From Xenorhabdus lircayensis (GTDB lineage: Bacteria > Pseudomonadota > Gammaproteobacteria > Enterobacterales > Enterobacteriaceae): a DNA stretch of 64,000 nt. The position numbers and the translations under genes were made by a program. Under the pieces are notes generated by a model. The model saw nothing but the letters and a program-made list of their open reading frames with translations. It was not told the DNA's origin and ran no database searches. The DNA lies in the NCBI RefSeq assembly GCF_016306625.1, contig NZ_JACOII010000026.1, positions 16,305 through 80,304 on the forward strand, written 5' to 3'. Below are positions 20,569-30,723 of this stretch, piece after piece; the stretch's first letter is position 1; each line of letters opens with the position of its first letter.

Positions 20569-21295
20569 TTCTATTGACCCAATAAATAACATTGACCCAA
20601 TAAATACCATTGATTCGACAGATACTCTGGGTTCAACAATTGATGCGGGTTCCCCAGTGATTCAGGCACTATTTGGTGGCACATTCGATCCCATCCATTA
20701 TGGTCATTTGCGCCCTGTGGAAGCACTGGCACAACTAGTGGGGCTCAAGCAGGTTATTTTATTGCCTAATCACGTTCCACCGCATCGCCCTCAGCCAGAG
20801 GCAACCTCCCAGCAACGGCTGGAAATGGTTCGTCTGGCTGTGCAGGATAATCCACTTTTTATCGTGGATACCCGCGAGCTGGAGCGCCAAACGCCGTCTT
20901 ATACGATAGAAACATTGAAATCCTTTCGTCAGGAAGTCGGCGAACAACGCCCATTGGCATTCATTATCGGGCAGGATTCATTACAAACCATCCATACATG
21001 GTATCAATGGGAAGAACTGCTCGATGTCTGCCATTTGTTGGTCTGTTCCCGGCCGGGTTATCAAAGCCAGCTTTCAACCCCAGAAATGCAACAATGGCTT
21101 GAAAAACATCAAGTTGACACTCCGTTCTCATTGAGTCAAAAAACACATGGTTATATTTATTTGGCTGCCACTCCGTTATTAAACATCTCTGCAACTGATA
21201 TTCGCCAACGTCACCATCAAGGTCTAAGCTGTGGTGATCTGCTTCCTCCATCGATACAAAATTATATCGATTCGCGGGGGCTATATAGACAATAG
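20561..21295 (+). CDS. nadD: Nicotinate-mononucleotide adenylyltransferase NadD
   Basis: Transfers AMP to nicotinate mononucleotide in NAD synthesis. The nucleotidyltransferase motif [11 protein letters not shown] (residues 39-49) and the ISATDIR motif near the C-terminus are intact. The protein is 244 residues against 213 in E. coli. The excess is an N-terminal tail encoded by an 18-base tandem repeat ([18 protein letters not shown]) that overlaps the end of holA. A GTG at 20657 ([12 protein letters not shown]) would give a normal-length protein, but its ribosome-binding site is poor. Function is sure; the start is not. Confidence 0.92.
   Translation: MLDSIDPINNIDPINTIDSTDTLGSTIDAGSPVIQALFGGTFDPIHYGHLRPVEALAQLVGLKQVILLPNHVPPHRPQPEATSQQRLEMVRLAVQDNPLFIVDTRELERQTPSYTIETLKSFRQEVGEQRPLAFIIGQDSLQTIHTWYQWEELLDVCHLLVCSRPGYQSQLSTPEMQQWLEKHQVDTPFSLSQKTHGYIYLAATPLLNISATDIRQRHHQGLSCGDLLPPSIQNYIDSRGLYRQ
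20573..20626 (+). repeat. 18-bp tandem units at the nadD 5' end
   Basis: ATTGACCCAATAAATAAC (20573-20590) is followed by ATTGACCCAATAAATACC (20591-20608) and a degenerate third unit (20609-20626). All are in frame with the nadD ATG at 20561. Confidence 0.85.
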
Positions 21296-21399
21296 CGAAA
21301 TCATGCGGTGATTTGCCGCTAAGTCGCTTACTTTTACAGAGATTGGCATGCTATTATTCCGCGCTACTCAACCTATTTTATGAAATAAAGGTGATCCTT

Positions 21400-21717
21400 T
21401 TGCAAGGCACAGAACTACAACAATTTGTTATTGATAAACTTGAAGACTCCAAAGCACAAGATATTGTTTCTATAGACGTTCGCGGAAAATCCAGTATTAC
21501 TGATTGCATGGTTATCTGCACAGGAACATCAAACCGCCATCTGATGTCTGTGGCAGATAATCTAGTTGATGACTGCCGTCAGGCAGGAATCATGCCTATG
21601 GGTGTTGAAGGGCAAGGTATTTCAGACTGGATAGTCGTGGATCTCGGAGAAATCATGGTCCATGTCATGCAGGAAGACAGCCGTCGCATGTACGAACTGG
21701 AAAAACTCTGGAGCTAG
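21400..21717 (+). CDS. rsfS: Ribosomal silencing factor RsfS
   Basis: Binds uL14 on the 50S subunit and blocks subunit joining in stationary phase. I start at the TTG 21400 ([13 protein letters not shown]), with AAGGTG about seven bases upstream. It gives 105 residues and aligns exactly with E. coli RsfS. The in-frame ATG at 21313 would add 29 unrelated residues. rlmH begins one base after the stop. Confidence 0.94.
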   Translation: MQGTELQQFVIDKLEDSKAQDIVSIDVRGKSSITDCMVICTGTSNRHLMSVADNLVDDCRQAGIMPMGVEGQGISDWIVVDLGEIMVHVMQEDSRRMYELEKLWS

Positions 21718-21718
21718 T

Positions 21719-22189
21719 TTGAAGTTACAACTGGTCGCTGTAGGAACAAAAATGCCGGACTGGGTTCAGACCGGCTTCATGGATTACTTGAACCGTTTTC
21801 CCAAAGACATGCCTTTTGAGCTAATTGAAATTCCAGCGGGAAAACGGGGCAAAAATGCTGACATCAAACGCATTCTAGAAAAAGAAGGCGAACAGATGCT
21901 AGCCGCTGTTGGTAAAGGCAACCGCATTGTGACGCTAGATATTCCAGGCTCTCGCTGGGATACGCCACAATTGGCACAGCAGCTTGAACGCTGGAAGCAG
22001 GATGGCAGAAATGTCAGCTTACTGATTGGTGGCCCAGAAGGTTTGGCCCCTGCCTGCAAAGCGACGGCGGAGCAAAGCTGGTCACTTTCTCCCTTGACCA
22101 TGCCACATCCTCTTGTACGGGTTCTGGTTGCGGAGAGCCTTTATCGAGCGTGGAGCATCACAACTAACCACCCTTATCATCGGGAATAA
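21719..22189 (+). CDS. rlmH: RlmH, 23S rRNA pseudouridine-1915 methyltransferase
   Basis: SPOUT methyltransferase acting on m3-pseudouridine 1915 of 23S rRNA in assembled ribosomes. The TTG start 21719 ([16 protein letters not shown]) gives 156 residues, one more than E. coli, and retains the SAM-binding [11 protein letters not shown] and the [17 protein letters not shown] tail. It starts one base after rsfS, so translation is probably coupled. An ATG at 21662 lies inside rsfS and is rejected. Confidence 0.95.
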   Translation: MKLQLVAVGTKMPDWVQTGFMDYLNRFPKDMPFELIEIPAGKRGKNADIKRILEKEGEQMLAAVGKGNRIVTLDIPGSRWDTPQLAQQLERWKQDGRNVSLLIGGPEGLAPACKATAEQSWSLSPLTMPHPLVRVLVAESLYRAWSITTNHPYHRE

Positions 22190-22225
22190 ATTGGGTAATC
22201 TATCACCGTGAATTCTGGCAATGGG

Positions 22226-24151
22226 ATGAAGAATAAACGCCCCCCTTTTCGCGATCATTCGGCTGAATCAGCCCTATTTATACGCCGCGCACTTGTGGCG
22301 TTTATAGGTATTATTATTTTAACGGGCACCCTGATTGCCAATCTCTATAATCTCCAGATCACACGCCACGAAGATTACCAGACCCGCTCAAATGGGAACC
22401 GCATTAAGCTCGTTCCCATCGCCCCAAGCCGGGGTATCATTTATGACCGCAATGGCACACCACTGGCGACTAACCGAACCATTTACCAGTTAGAAGTTGT
22501 GCCACAAAAAATCGCTAACCTTGATAAGACACTGGAGGAACTACGTTCCGTTGTTGGGCTGACTGATGAAGATATCGAAGTTTTCAGAAAAGAACGTCAA
22601 CGCGCACGTCGTTTTACCCCTATTCCCCTGAAAACCCCGCTGACCCAAGTTCAGGTAGCTCGGTTTTCTGTCAACCAATATCGCTTTCCGGGGCTGGAAA
22701 TCAAAGGCTACCAGCGTCGTTATTATCCTTATGGCTCCGCCCTGACCCATGTGATCGGCTATGTTGCCAAAATCAACGACAAAGACATAGAGCGGCTCGA
22801 TAAAGACGGTATTTTGCCAGACTACGCGGCCACCCATGATATCGGAAAACTAGGCATTGAGCGTTACTATGAATCCGTTCTGCATGGCAAACCGGGTTAT
22901 GAGGAAGTGGAAGTCAACAACCGTGGCAGAGTCATCCGCCAGTTACATGAACAACCTCCACAGGCAGGTAAAGATATTTACCTGTCAATCGATCTAGAAC
23001 TGCAAACCTATATTGAAAAGACACTGACAACCAGCCGTGCCGGTGTTGTTGTCACCGATCCCCGTACTGGGGAGGTTTTGGCCATGGTGTCCAACCCAAG
23101 CTATGATCCGAATCTATTTGTCGATGGCATTTCCAGCAAGGACTATAAATCCCTGCTTAGCGATCCTAACCGCCCCCTGATTAACCGGGCGACACAAGGA
23201 GCTTATCCACCCGCATCAACGGTGAAGCCTTTTGTTGCTGTTTCTGCCCTCAGTAGTGAGGTCATCACAAAAAACACCACAATAAACGATCCCGGCTGGT
23301 GGCAACTCCCAGGCTCAGAAAAGCGTTACCGTGACTGGATACGCTGGGGGCATGGCAAACTGAATGTACATAAATCGATTGTTGAATCATCGGATACTTT
23401 TTTCTATCAAGTTGCCTATGATATGGGTATCGATAGGCTATCCGAATGGATGTCAAAATTTGGCTATGGTCAATTTACAGGCATTGACTTGAAAGAAGAA
23501 AATCCGGGTAACATGCCAACCCGAGAATGGAAGGTCAAACGCTATAAAAAACCGTGGTATCAAGGCGATACTATTTCTGTTGGCATCGGTCAGGGATACT
23601 GGACTGCGACTCCCATGCAGATGGTAAAATCCCTAATGACGTTGATTAATGATGGAGAGGTGAAAACTCCGCATTTCTTGATGAACACTCGGATAAATGG
23701 CGAAATCCACCCTTATCAGCCTCCCGTCAGTGCTCCTATTGGAGATATTCACTCTGGGTACTGGGAAATTGCCAAAGATGGCATGTATGGCGTTGCCAAT
23801 GCCCCCAATGGCACTGCACGCAGATTCTTCGCCGGTACACCGTACAAAGCCGCCGTTAAGTCAGGTACTGCTCAGGTTTTCAGCTATGAAACCTATAATG
23901 CAAGCAAACTTGCTGAACACCTGCGTGACCATAAGCTGATGATCGCCTTTGCACCCTATGACAATCCGACAGCTGCCATTTCCATCATTCTGGAAAATGG
24001 TGGCTCTGGGCCGCCAGTCGGCACTATCGTTCGCCAAATTCTGGATCATATCTTACTCAGGGATGACAATACCGCCTCTCCTGCCGCTGCTCCGGCTACG
24101 ACAGGAGCACAGGCCACCAGAACACAAGCGACCGGAATACAAGCTAATTGA
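22226..24151 (+). CDS. mrdA: Penicillin-binding protein 2 (MrdA)
   Basis: Inner-membrane transpeptidase of the elongasome that crosslinks peptidoglycan and maintains rod shape with RodA. There is one N-terminal membrane helix (about residues 20-40), a dimerisation domain, and the penicillin-binding motifs STVK, SSD (in [10 protein letters not shown]) and KSGT. The ATG 22226 ([18 protein letters not shown]) matches the E. coli start; a GTG at 22208 would add six residues and cannot be excluded. The C-terminal tail is Ala/Thr-rich with repeated [15 protein letters not shown] units. rodA follows. Confidence 0.95.
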   Translation: MKNKRPPFRDHSAESALFIRRALVAFIGIIILTGTLIANLYNLQITRHEDYQTRSNGNRIKLVPIAPSRGIIYDRNGTPLATNRTIYQLEVVPQKIANLDKTLEELRSVVGLTDEDIEVFRKERQRARRFTPIPLKTPLTQVQVARFSVNQYRFPGLEIKGYQRRYYPYGSALTHVIGYVAKINDKDIERLDKDGILPDYAATHDIGKLGIERYYESVLHGKPGYEEVEVNNRGRVIRQLHEQPPQAGKDIYLSIDLELQTYIEKTLTTSRAGVVVTDPRTGEVLAMVSNPSYDPNLFVDGISSKDYKSLLSDPNRPLINRATQGAYPPASTVKPFVAVSALSSEVITKNTTINDPGWWQLPGSEKRYRDWIRWGHGKLNVHKSIVESSDTFFYQVAYDMGIDRLSEWMSKFGYGQFTGIDLKEENPGNMPTREWKVKRYKKPWYQGDTISVGIGQGYWTATPMQMVKSLMTLINDGEVKTPHFLMNTRINGEIHPYQPPVSAPIGDIHSGYWEIAKDGMYGVANAPNGTARRFFAGTPYKAAVKSGTAQVFSYETYNASKLAEHLRDHKLMIAFAPYDNPTAAISIILENGGSGPPVGTIVRQILDHILLRDDNTASPAAAPATTGAQATRTQATGIQAN

Positions 24152-24159
24152 GTAAAGCC

Positions 24160-25272
24160 ATGACAGACTTTCAAAACAAGGTTCCTTTCTGGACCCGAAT
24201 ACATATAGATATTCCACTGCTGCTGTGCGTTCTGGCACTACTGGCCTACAGTCTTTTCATTATGTGGAGCGCCAGTGGACAAGACATCGATATGATGGAA
24301 CGTAAAGTCGGGCAGGTTATCATAGGCCTCATAGTGATGATCGTCTTGGCTCAAGTTCCCCCACGCCTATACGAGAGTTGGGCACCTTACTTCTATATTG
24401 TGTGTGTAATACTGCTGATCCTAGTTGATATTTTTGGACAAATCAGTAAGGGAGCGCAACGCTGGCTAGATCTAGGTATCGTGCGGTTCCAGCCGTCAGA
24501 AATTGCCAAAATTGCCGTCCCTTTGATGGTGGCTCGTTTTATGAACCGTGACCTTTGTCCACCCTCGTTGAAGAACACAGGCATAGCGTTGTTCCTGACC
24601 TTTTTACCGACTCTTCTGGTTGCTGCCCAACCAGATTTGGGCACTTCCATTCTGATTGCTGCCTCTGGCTTATTCATCCTGTTTCTGGCGGGAATGAACT
24701 GGAGATTAATCGGCATTGCCGTTTTATTGGTTGCCTGTTTCATCCCGATATTGTGGTTTTTCCTGATGCATGATTATCAGCGCGACCGCGTTATGATGCT
24801 GCTGGATCCTGAAAGTGACCCGCTGGGCAAAGGCTACCACATCATACAATCCAAGATTGCCATTGGCTCAGGCGGTTTGTTTGGAAAAGGCTGGCTACAA
24901 GGCACACAGTCACAATTGGAATTCCTGCCCGAACGACATACCGACTTTATTTTCGCCGTTCTATCTGAAGAGCTGGGGATGATAGGCATTCTTGTTTTAC
25001 TCGGGCTTTATCTGCTGATCATTATGCGTGGCTTGGTTATTGCTGCCAAGGCACAGAATACCTTCGGCCGGGTGATGGCCGGAGGGCTGATACTGATTTT
25101 ATTTGTCTATGTCTTCGTAAATATCGGCATGGTGAGCGGTATCCTGCCAGTAGTCGGTGTACCCCTGCCGCTGATTAGTTATGGGGGTTCAGCATTGATT
25201 GTCTTAATGGCGGGGTTCGGCATTATCATGTCGATACATACGCATCGTAAGTTATTGTCCAAAAGTTTATGA
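24160..25272 (+). CDS. mrdB: RodA, SEDS peptidoglycan glycosyltransferase
   Basis: Polymerises glycan strands from lipid II as the partner of PBP2 in lateral wall synthesis. It is a polytopic SEDS protein of 370 residues, the same length as E. coli, with conserved loops ([26 protein letters not shown], quoted here only in part as [14 protein letters not shown], and [17 protein letters not shown]). I start at ATG 24160, eight bases after the mrdA stop; a TTG at 24148 overlaps that stop. Confidence 0.95.
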   Translation: MTDFQNKVPFWTRIHIDIPLLLCVLALLAYSLFIMWSASGQDIDMMERKVGQVIIGLIVMIVLAQVPPRLYESWAPYFYIVCVILLILVDIFGQISKGAQRWLDLGIVRFQPSEIAKIAVPLMVARFMNRDLCPPSLKNTGIALFLTFLPTLLVAAQPDLGTSILIAASGLFILFLAGMNWRLIGIAVLLVACFIPILWFFLMHDYQRDRVMMLLDPESDPLGKGYHIIQSKIAIGSGGLFGKGWLQGTQSQLEFLPERHTDFIFAVLSEELGMIGILVLLGLYLLIIMRGLVIAAKAQNTFGRVMAGGLILILFVYVFVNIGMVSGILPVVGVPLPLISYGGSALIVLMAGFGIIMSIHTHRKLLSKSL

Positions 25273-25284
25273 GGAAGAAGTTTC

Positions 25285-26262
25285 ATGCGTCAACAATGGC
25301 TTATATTTGGCATCGTAGCGGTACTGATATCAGGTTGTACAACAACAGGCAATGAGCGGGCATCTTCTCTTCCCTCTGTCCCAACTCGTGACATTTTGGG
25401 GGCAGAGCCTCAATATGAGCCTTATCATCCAAGCGCCAATCAAGATTATCAGCGGGATGGGCAAACGTATCGTATTGTGCAAGACCCCGCTCACTTCACC
25501 CAAACAGGTTATGCTAGTTGGTTCGGTGAAGAATCCAATGGAAAACTGACCGCAATTGGTGAACGAGCTAGTCCTTATGCCTTAACAGCTGCTCACCCGA
25601 CATTACCTATTCCAAGTTATGTGCGCGTCACTAATCTAAGCAACGGACGCATGATGATTGTCAGGATCAATGATCGAGGCCCTGACAATAAACCAGGGAA
25701 AATCATTGAATTATCGCGTGCAACGGCAGAACGGCTAAATTTGATGCCACAAAGCAGAGTGAAACTGGATGGTATTCAAATTGCACCTGATGGCTCGCTT
25801 TCGGGTTTGGGAACAAAAGGATCGACGATCGTCAAACAGAGTTATGCTTTACCTGACAGACCTAATATTGGTTCCCAGCCATCGCCTAAACCAACAATGT
25901 TAGGCAATTCTACTGAACAAAATACCGTGGAGCAGTCGCCTGCTGAACAAAATCTGCCTGTAAATACAGAAGAGCAGCCTGCTACCCCACCTCCTGCGAC
26001 AACATCATCTGCTTCAATATCATCTGCTGCAATATCAACGGGCAGTTACATGATACAGGTAGGTGCTGTCAGCGCTGAACAAAAAGCTAAAGAGTGGCAA
26101 CAATCATTGAGCCAACATTTTAATGTGCAAGGCCGTATAACTCAATTTGGTAATGTCTATCGAGTCCAATTGGGGCCATTCGACAGCCGCCAGAAAGCTA
26201 TGGAGCTACAAAAAAAATTAACGGATCAGATGCATCAATCTTCTTTTATTGTTGCTCCCTGA
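25285..26262 (+). CDS. rlpA: RlpA, septal-ring lytic lipoprotein
   Basis: Outer-membrane lipoprotein with lipobox LISGC (Cys18), a double-psi beta-barrel domain (about residues 75-170, GYASWFGEESNGKLTAIGE and RVTNLSNGRMMIVRINDRG) and a C-terminal SPOR domain (about 250-325) that binds denuded glycan at the division septum. In Pseudomonas the family cleaves naked glycan strands. A low-complexity linker rich in Pro, Gln and Ser joins the domains. The length is 325 residues. It follows rodA by 12 bases with an AGGAAG site. Confidence 0.94.
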   Translation: MRQQWLIFGIVAVLISGCTTTGNERASSLPSVPTRDILGAEPQYEPYHPSANQDYQRDGQTYRIVQDPAHFTQTGYASWFGEESNGKLTAIGERASPYALTAAHPTLPIPSYVRVTNLSNGRMMIVRINDRGPDNKPGKIIELSRATAERLNLMPQSRVKLDGIQIAPDGSLSGLGTKGSTIVKQSYALPDRPNIGSQPSPKPTMLGNSTEQNTVEQSPAEQNLPVNTEEQPATPPPATTSSASISSAAISTGSYMIQVGAVSAEQKAKEWQQSLSQHFNVQGRITQFGNVYRVQLGPFDSRQKAMELQKKLTDQMHQSSFIVAP

Positions 26263-26307
26263 TTGCTATACCGATTCGCTATACCAATCGAGATGAATAG
26301 CATCATC

Positions 26308-26346
26308 GCCTGCTGATATTGGATTATCTCACTCTTATCAGCAGGC
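26308..26346 (+). terminator. Inverted repeat after rlpA, possible terminator
   Basis: GCCTGCTGATA (26308-26318) pairs with TATCAGCAGGC (26336-26346) around a 17-base loop. No U-tract follows, so it may act in mRNA stability rather than intrinsic termination. It is preceded by a short near-duplication of GATTGCTATACC right at the rlpA stop. Confidence 0.45.
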
Positions 26347-26489
26347 AGGTAAAATCGCTGTGAACAGAATTCGGGTAAAAAAGTGTAAACCTTCAACTCG
26401 CTCAATTTTGTTTAATGTCAGCTTTTTTTTCATTTGTTATTATGTCGCTTATTATTAATCCTTCTCTCACGGATGTTATCTAATCAATC

Positions 26490-27698
26490 ATGAAATACAT
26501 AGTTACTCCCCGTTTTATTAAAAGTGCCACCTTAGGCATCACGCTGGCTATCAGCGTTTCTGCGTTCGCCAACACGGATGATAATTTCAAGACCATGATC
26601 CCCGGTGTTCCCGAACTAGATTCAGAAGCCTATATTCTGATTGATTACAACTCAGGAAAGGTATTAGCTGAAAAAAATGCGGATATCCGCCGCGACCCCG
26701 CCAGTCTGACAAAAATGATGACCAGCTACGTCATTGGTCAGGCCATCAAATCAGGAAAAATCGGCCAGAATGACATCGTTACCGTAGGCAAAGATGCTTG
26801 GGCAACGGGTAACCCGATATTTAAAGGTTCCTCTTTGATGTTTTTAAAACCCGGTGATCAAGTTTCGGTTACCATGCTGTCCCGTGGTATCAACCTGCAA
26901 TCCGGCAATGATGCTTGTGTCGCAATGGCAGACTACGTAGCAGGCAGTCAAGATGCGTTCGTCAGCTTGATGAATAAATACGTACAGAATTTAGGACTGC
27001 AAAATACACATTTTCAAACCGTTCATGGTCTGGATGCCCACGGCCAATACAGCTCTGCCCGTGATATGGCACTGATTGGTCAGGCACTAATCCGCGATGT
27101 ACCGGATGAATATTCTATCTACAAAGAGAAAGAGTTTACTTACAACAATATTCGGCAGCCTAACCGTAATGGCTTGTTGTGGGATAAAAGCCTGAACGTC
27201 GATGGCATTAAAACCGGTCATACTAACGGTGCGGGCTATAACCTCGTTGCTTCTGCTACCGAAGGTAATATGCGCCTGATTTCGGCTGTAATGGGCAGCC
27301 CAACTTTCAAGGGACGTGAAACCGATAGCAAAAAATTGCTGACTTGGGGCTTCCGTTTCTTCGAAACTGTTTCACCACTGCAAGTAGGTAAGGAATTCGC
27401 ATCAGAACCAATTTGGTTTGGTGACACCGATAAAGTCCAACTGGGTGTTGACAAAAATGTTTACCTGACGATCCCTCGTGGCCGTTTAAAAGACCTGAAA
27501 GCCAGCTATGTATTGAACAATACCGAACTGCATGCACCGTTCGCCAAAAATCAAGTTGTTGGCACTATCAACTTCCAACTTGATGGTAAAACAATTGAAC
27601 AACGTCCATTAGTCGTGATGCAGGAAGTGAAAGAAGGAGGCTTCTTCAGCCGTATGATCGATTATATCCGACTGATGTTCCATCACTGGTTTGGTTGA
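26490..27698 (+). CDS. dacA: D-alanyl-D-alanine carboxypeptidase DacA (PBP5)
   Basis: Trims the terminal D-Ala from peptidoglycan pentapeptides on the periplasmic face. A signal peptide ends at AFA-NTDD. The three active-site motifs are SLTK, SGND and KTGHTN. The C-terminal amphipathic anchor helix ([20 protein letters not shown]) is typical of PBP5. Length 402 against 403 in E. coli. Confidence 0.96.
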   Translation: MKYIVTPRFIKSATLGITLAISVSAFANTDDNFKTMIPGVPELDSEAYILIDYNSGKVLAEKNADIRRDPASLTKMMTSYVIGQAIKSGKIGQNDIVTVGKDAWATGNPIFKGSSLMFLKPGDQVSVTMLSRGINLQSGNDACVAMADYVAGSQDAFVSLMNKYVQNLGLQNTHFQTVHGLDAHGQYSSARDMALIGQALIRDVPDEYSIYKEKEFTYNNIRQPNRNGLLWDKSLNVDGIKTGHTNGAGYNLVASATEGNMRLISAVMGSPTFKGRETDSKKLLTWGFRFFETVSPLQVGKEFASEPIWFGDTDKVQLGVDKNVYLTIPRGRLKDLKASYVLNNTELHAPFAKNQVVGTINFQLDGKTIEQRPLVVMQEVKEGGFFSRMIDYIRLMFHHWFG

Positions 27699-27809
27699 TC
27701 GCTTGAAAGCCAGGTATTGAGCCTTATATTAGTTACACATCGTTAGAAAATGATCACGCCACAGCAAATTATTAACTATTCTGCCGTGGCAAATACATGA
27801 GGAGCGCCC

Positions 27810-28073
27810 ATGAAAACGAAATTAAATGAACTGCTTGAGTTCCCCTGCTCATTCACTTACAAAGTGATGGGTCTAGCTCAACCTGAGCTGGTGGATCAAG
27901 TCGTTGAAGTGGTTCAGCGCCATGCGCCGGGCGATTACTCTCCAGTAGTGAAACCAAGCAGCAAAGGCAATTACCACTCTGTCTCCATTACCATCAACGC
28001 TACACATATTGAGCAAGTTGAAACACTGTATGAAGAATTAGGAGCACTGGAGCTGGTGCGCGTTGTGTTGTGA
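27810..28073 (+). CDS. ybeD: YbeD, DUF493 family protein
   Basis: Small cytoplasmic protein of 87 residues, as in E. coli, with an ACT-like alpha-beta fold and the conserved [11 protein letters not shown] segment. Its role is not established; in E. coli it is encoded between dacA and lipB. Here lipB is displaced 2.6 kb downstream. GAGGAG precedes the ATG. Confidence 0.93.
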   Translation: MKTKLNELLEFPCSFTYKVMGLAQPELVDQVVEVVQRHAPGDYSPVVKPSSKGNYHSVSITINATHIEQVETLYEELGALELVRVVL

Positions 28074-28138
28074 TGGTGCAATCGTAATGTGACCTTTATT
28101 GAAAGGTTTTGCATATCTGATATAACTCTTTTGACAAG

Positions 28139-28166
28139 ACGCTGATTTTTAAGTCAGCGTTTTCTT
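28139..28166 (+). terminator. Terminator after ybeD
   Basis: ACGCTGA (28139-28145) pairs with TCAGCGT (28154-28160) around an eight-base loop, followed by TTTCTT. Confidence 0.7.
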
Positions 28167-28291
28167 CTAAGTTAGATTCCGTTCCTTCAATCCTCATCCA
28201 TTCTGTTGATTTTGACCAAGTGACTCAAACTCATGAGCTGCTATCGGATAAAACAGCAGCAGCTAATAGTTTGTTCGTGAATTGGTTCAAT

Positions 28292-28601
28292 TCAAGCGTG
28301 ATTATCTCTAGGAGCTTTGGCCCAGTACGCCATGAAATTAATCAACATTCGATCCAAATGACGTTCTTGGAGCAGATAACGACGTAGATTTTTTACAGCA
28401 GATGATTCCGCTGCGACCCAAGCATAAAAATGACTGGCCTTATTCTCATTTTCAGCCCTCTCCCATAATGTCCCATCTGGTGAGGTCGTTTCAGCTAAAG
28501 ACTGTTCCTCAATAAACGCTGATTCTGGAAAAGTCACGTACTGCCTCTACTGTGATCCGTTCTTTCAAGAACAGGTTAAAAATAGAGTAAGTTGAAGACA
28601 T
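28292..28601 (-). pseudogene. Decayed siderophore-interacting (ViuB/YqjH-type) reductase
   Basis: The C-terminal frame (28292-28537) ends with FYAWVAAESSAVKNLRRYLL followed by an AYW motif, which resembles the NAD(P)H-binding C-terminus of siderophore-interacting flavoreductases. A second frame starting at the ATG 28601 (MSSTYSIFNLFLKERITVEAVRDFS) ends at 28509 and joins the first if one base is removed from the TTTTCC run near 28530. Intact family members are about 250 residues; only about 100 remain, so an internal deletion as well as a frameshift is implied. A strong Fur-box-like dyad lies 85 bases upstream. Family assignment is good; the deletion is inference. Confidence 0.7.
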
Positions 28602-28685
28602 ATTATTATATTAACAAACGGATTTGTTATTCTCTTTATTGATAAAATGTTACTCAATCTAGATCAAATAATAATGCAAATAAAT

Positions 28686-28705
28686 GTAATAATGATAATT
28701 ATTAC
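28686..28705. promoter_or_regulatory. Fur-box-like dyad upstream of the decayed reductase
   Basis: GTAATAAT-GATA-ATTATTAC is a perfect 8-bp inverted repeat close to the Fur consensus GATAATGATAATCATTATC, with a further ATTGATAAT half-site 10 bases on. It is well placed to control the minus-strand pseudogene starting at 28601. Confidence 0.65.
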
Positions 28706-28731
28706 CAACATTATTGATAATAGCCATTTAT

Positions 28732-29095
28732 GCTAAATGACTTCTTGAGATGATCGCTCATTTGAAGGGAACTCAGCAACTCAGCCCGTTTTTTGTGATC
28801 TGAACAATTACCAACCACAAAACGGACTGAGTAAACTATTTCCATCATACGGGCCATATACGGCGCCATTAGACCAACAAAGGCTCAGTAGGCCAGCCAT
28901 CAAAGTCGCTGCTGCGTGACAACCAGCCCACCTAAAATAACCGCCTATGTCAATGGGATAGCTATAAGGGACGTGGCCGACAAATTTGGGCTAAGCTATT
29001 CCGTTACCTTCTAACATTAAATATTAATATGGATAGTAGAATGATGGATAGTAGAATGCAGGAAAACCGGGTTTGACTATCCATTCACCTCCCGG
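28732..29095. other. Unassigned degenerate DNA between the pseudogene and trkG
   Basis: About 360 bases without a credible gene. An imperfect inverted repeat (28779-28797 with 28816-28832, arms ACTCAG..CCGTTTT and AAAACGGACTGAGT) could be a hairpin or a mobile-element end. A perfect 15-base tandem duplication lies near trkG. Short open stretches around 28850-29000 look like coding debris, but I could not identify them. Confidence 0.45.
29029..29058. repeat. 15-bp perfect tandem duplication
   Basis: ATGGATAGTAGAATG occurs twice head to tail (29029-29043, 29044-29058), about 38 bases beyond the trkG stop. Confidence 0.9.
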
Positions 29096-30556
29096 TCAAA
29101 AACGCCAAAACGCTTTCGAACACAGAATCAGTATTGGGTAAATTTCCAGTCGCCCCAATAACATCGCGGCACACATCATCCACTTCGCTACAGGATCAAG
29201 ATCACCAAAGCCTTGTGCCGTGGCCCCATATCCGATCCCCATGTTATTGATACAAGCCGCAACAGTGGCAAAAGAAGTCACCAAGTCATAACCGAGTAAG
29301 TTCAATGCCCAGATAAAGAAACAACTAAAAAAGACATAGAGAAAGAAGAAGCCCCAGACAGAACGCAGCACTCTTTCCTGAACTGCGGATTTGCCTATTT
29401 TAATCGTGGAAATGGCATTCGGATGAATAAGCTGGTTAATTTCACTGAAGCTCTGTTTTGCCAGAATCATAAAGCGAAGTGCTTTAATCCCACCACAGGT
29501 TGATCCCACGCAGCCACCAAAAAAACTGACCGCCAGCAGCATCAAGATAGTATGGGGCGGCCATTGGGCATAATCAGAAGTCGCCAGACCGTTATCGGTC
29601 ATCATAGAGCTGGTCATGAAAAAGCCGTGAACAAAGGCATCTTTCATCCCATACATGCCTGAACGGTATAATTCCAGCCAGATAATGCCAACTACCACTG
29701 CAAGTACCAGCAAGAAAAATTGCAGTTCGGCATTTTTTAGTAATGGTTTTAGACTTCTGCGTGTTAGAGCAACAAAATAGAGCGTGAAGTTGACTGCCGA
29801 CAGTATCGAAAAAATCCCTCCCACCATTTCAATGGATACGCTGTCATAATAACCAAGGCTTTCATTGCGAGTCGAAAATCCCCCCAAGGAGACGGTTGAG
29901 ATACCATGACAGATGGCATCAAACCACGACATTCCCGCAGCCCAGAAACTTACCGAACATAATCCGCCCAGTAGCAGATAAACGACCCAGAGGCTTTTGG
30001 CACTGTCCGCAAGGCGCGGAGTCAATCGTTCTTCTTTAAAAGGGCCGGGCATTTCTGATTGATAGAGTTTTGCTCCACCAATCCCCAGTAATGGCAGGAT
30101 GGCAACAGCAAGAACAATCACCCCCAATCCACCGATAAAATTGAGTTGGGCGCGATAATAGAGTACAGAATTAGGCAGTGCAGACACATCATTTAGGACA
30201 GTTGCTCCTGTAGTCGTGATACCCGACACGCCTTCAAACATTGCATCCACTAGGTTGATATTCAGGCTTTTGTCGAGCACGAAAGGCAATGCACTGAGCA
30301 ACGAGAACAACAGCCAGAATAGCACAATGATAAGAAATCCATCTTGCGTACTGGGTTGTGCTTTGGTTTTGCGGGTAAAATACCAGCCTGCTCCTCCGGC
30401 AACTAACCCAATGATAAATGTCTCAAAAAAAGCAAAAACGCTTTTTTCTTTATAAAATAGAGCCACAAAAATAGGCAGCAACATTGAGACGCTGTAAAGG
30501 AGCACCAGAAAACTGCAAAGATGCCCAACAATCAGGAGTTGGTTTTTTTTGACCAT
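29096..30556 (-). CDS. trkG: TrkG-type potassium uptake channel protein
   Basis: Inner-membrane ion-conducting subunit of the Trk potassium system, working with cytoplasmic TrkA. The 486-residue protein has four pore loops with the selectivity glycines: GITTTGATV, TVSLGGFSTRNES, MTDNGLATSDYA and CINNMGIGYGA. The third loop (TDNGLAT) and phrases such as SQLNFIGGLGVIVLAVA-like AQLNFIGGLGVIVLAVAIL and GRLEIYPILIL fit TrkG rather than TrkH, whose third loop reads TTAGFTT in E. coli. E. coli K-12 carries trkG in the Rac prophage; here it sits between ybeD and lipB next to decayed DNA. The ribosome-binding site is weak. Confidence 0.88.
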   Translation of the reverse strand: MVKKNQLLIVGHLCSFLVLLYSVSMLLPIFVALFYKEKSVFAFFETFIIGLVAGGAGWYFTRKTKAQPSTQDGFLIIVLFWLLFSLLSALPFVLDKSLNINLVDAMFEGVSGITTTGATVLNDVSALPNSVLYYRAQLNFIGGLGVIVLAVAILPLLGIGGAKLYQSEMPGPFKEERLTPRLADSAKSLWVVYLLLGGLCSVSFWAAGMSWFDAICHGISTVSLGGFSTRNESLGYYDSVSIEMVGGIFSILSAVNFTLYFVALTRRSLKPLLKNAELQFFLLVLAVVVGIIWLELYRSGMYGMKDAFVHGFFMTSSMMTDNGLATSDYAQWPPHTILMLLAVSFFGGCVGSTCGGIKALRFMILAKQSFSEINQLIHPNAISTIKIGKSAVQERVLRSVWGFFFLYVFFSCFFIWALNLLGYDLVTSFATVAACINNMGIGYGATAQGFGDLDPVAKWMMCAAMLLGRLEIYPILILCSKAFWRF

Positions 30557-30723
30557 CTGTTAGCTCAAACAGAGATTAAAGGGAAAATCATCAAAATATA
30601 TAACCATGATAATATAAAATAAAAATATATTCGTCTAATTAACAATATTATTGCGTTAAGGCATTCTCAAACTGGTGGGAATCATCTTAGGACGTTATAC
30701 TGGCGGGCACTTTTTGTTAACGA

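Noticed and set aside
30216..30455. Plus-strand frame opposite trkG
   Set aside because: It is fully contained in trkG, and its product resembles no protein; trkG explains the region.
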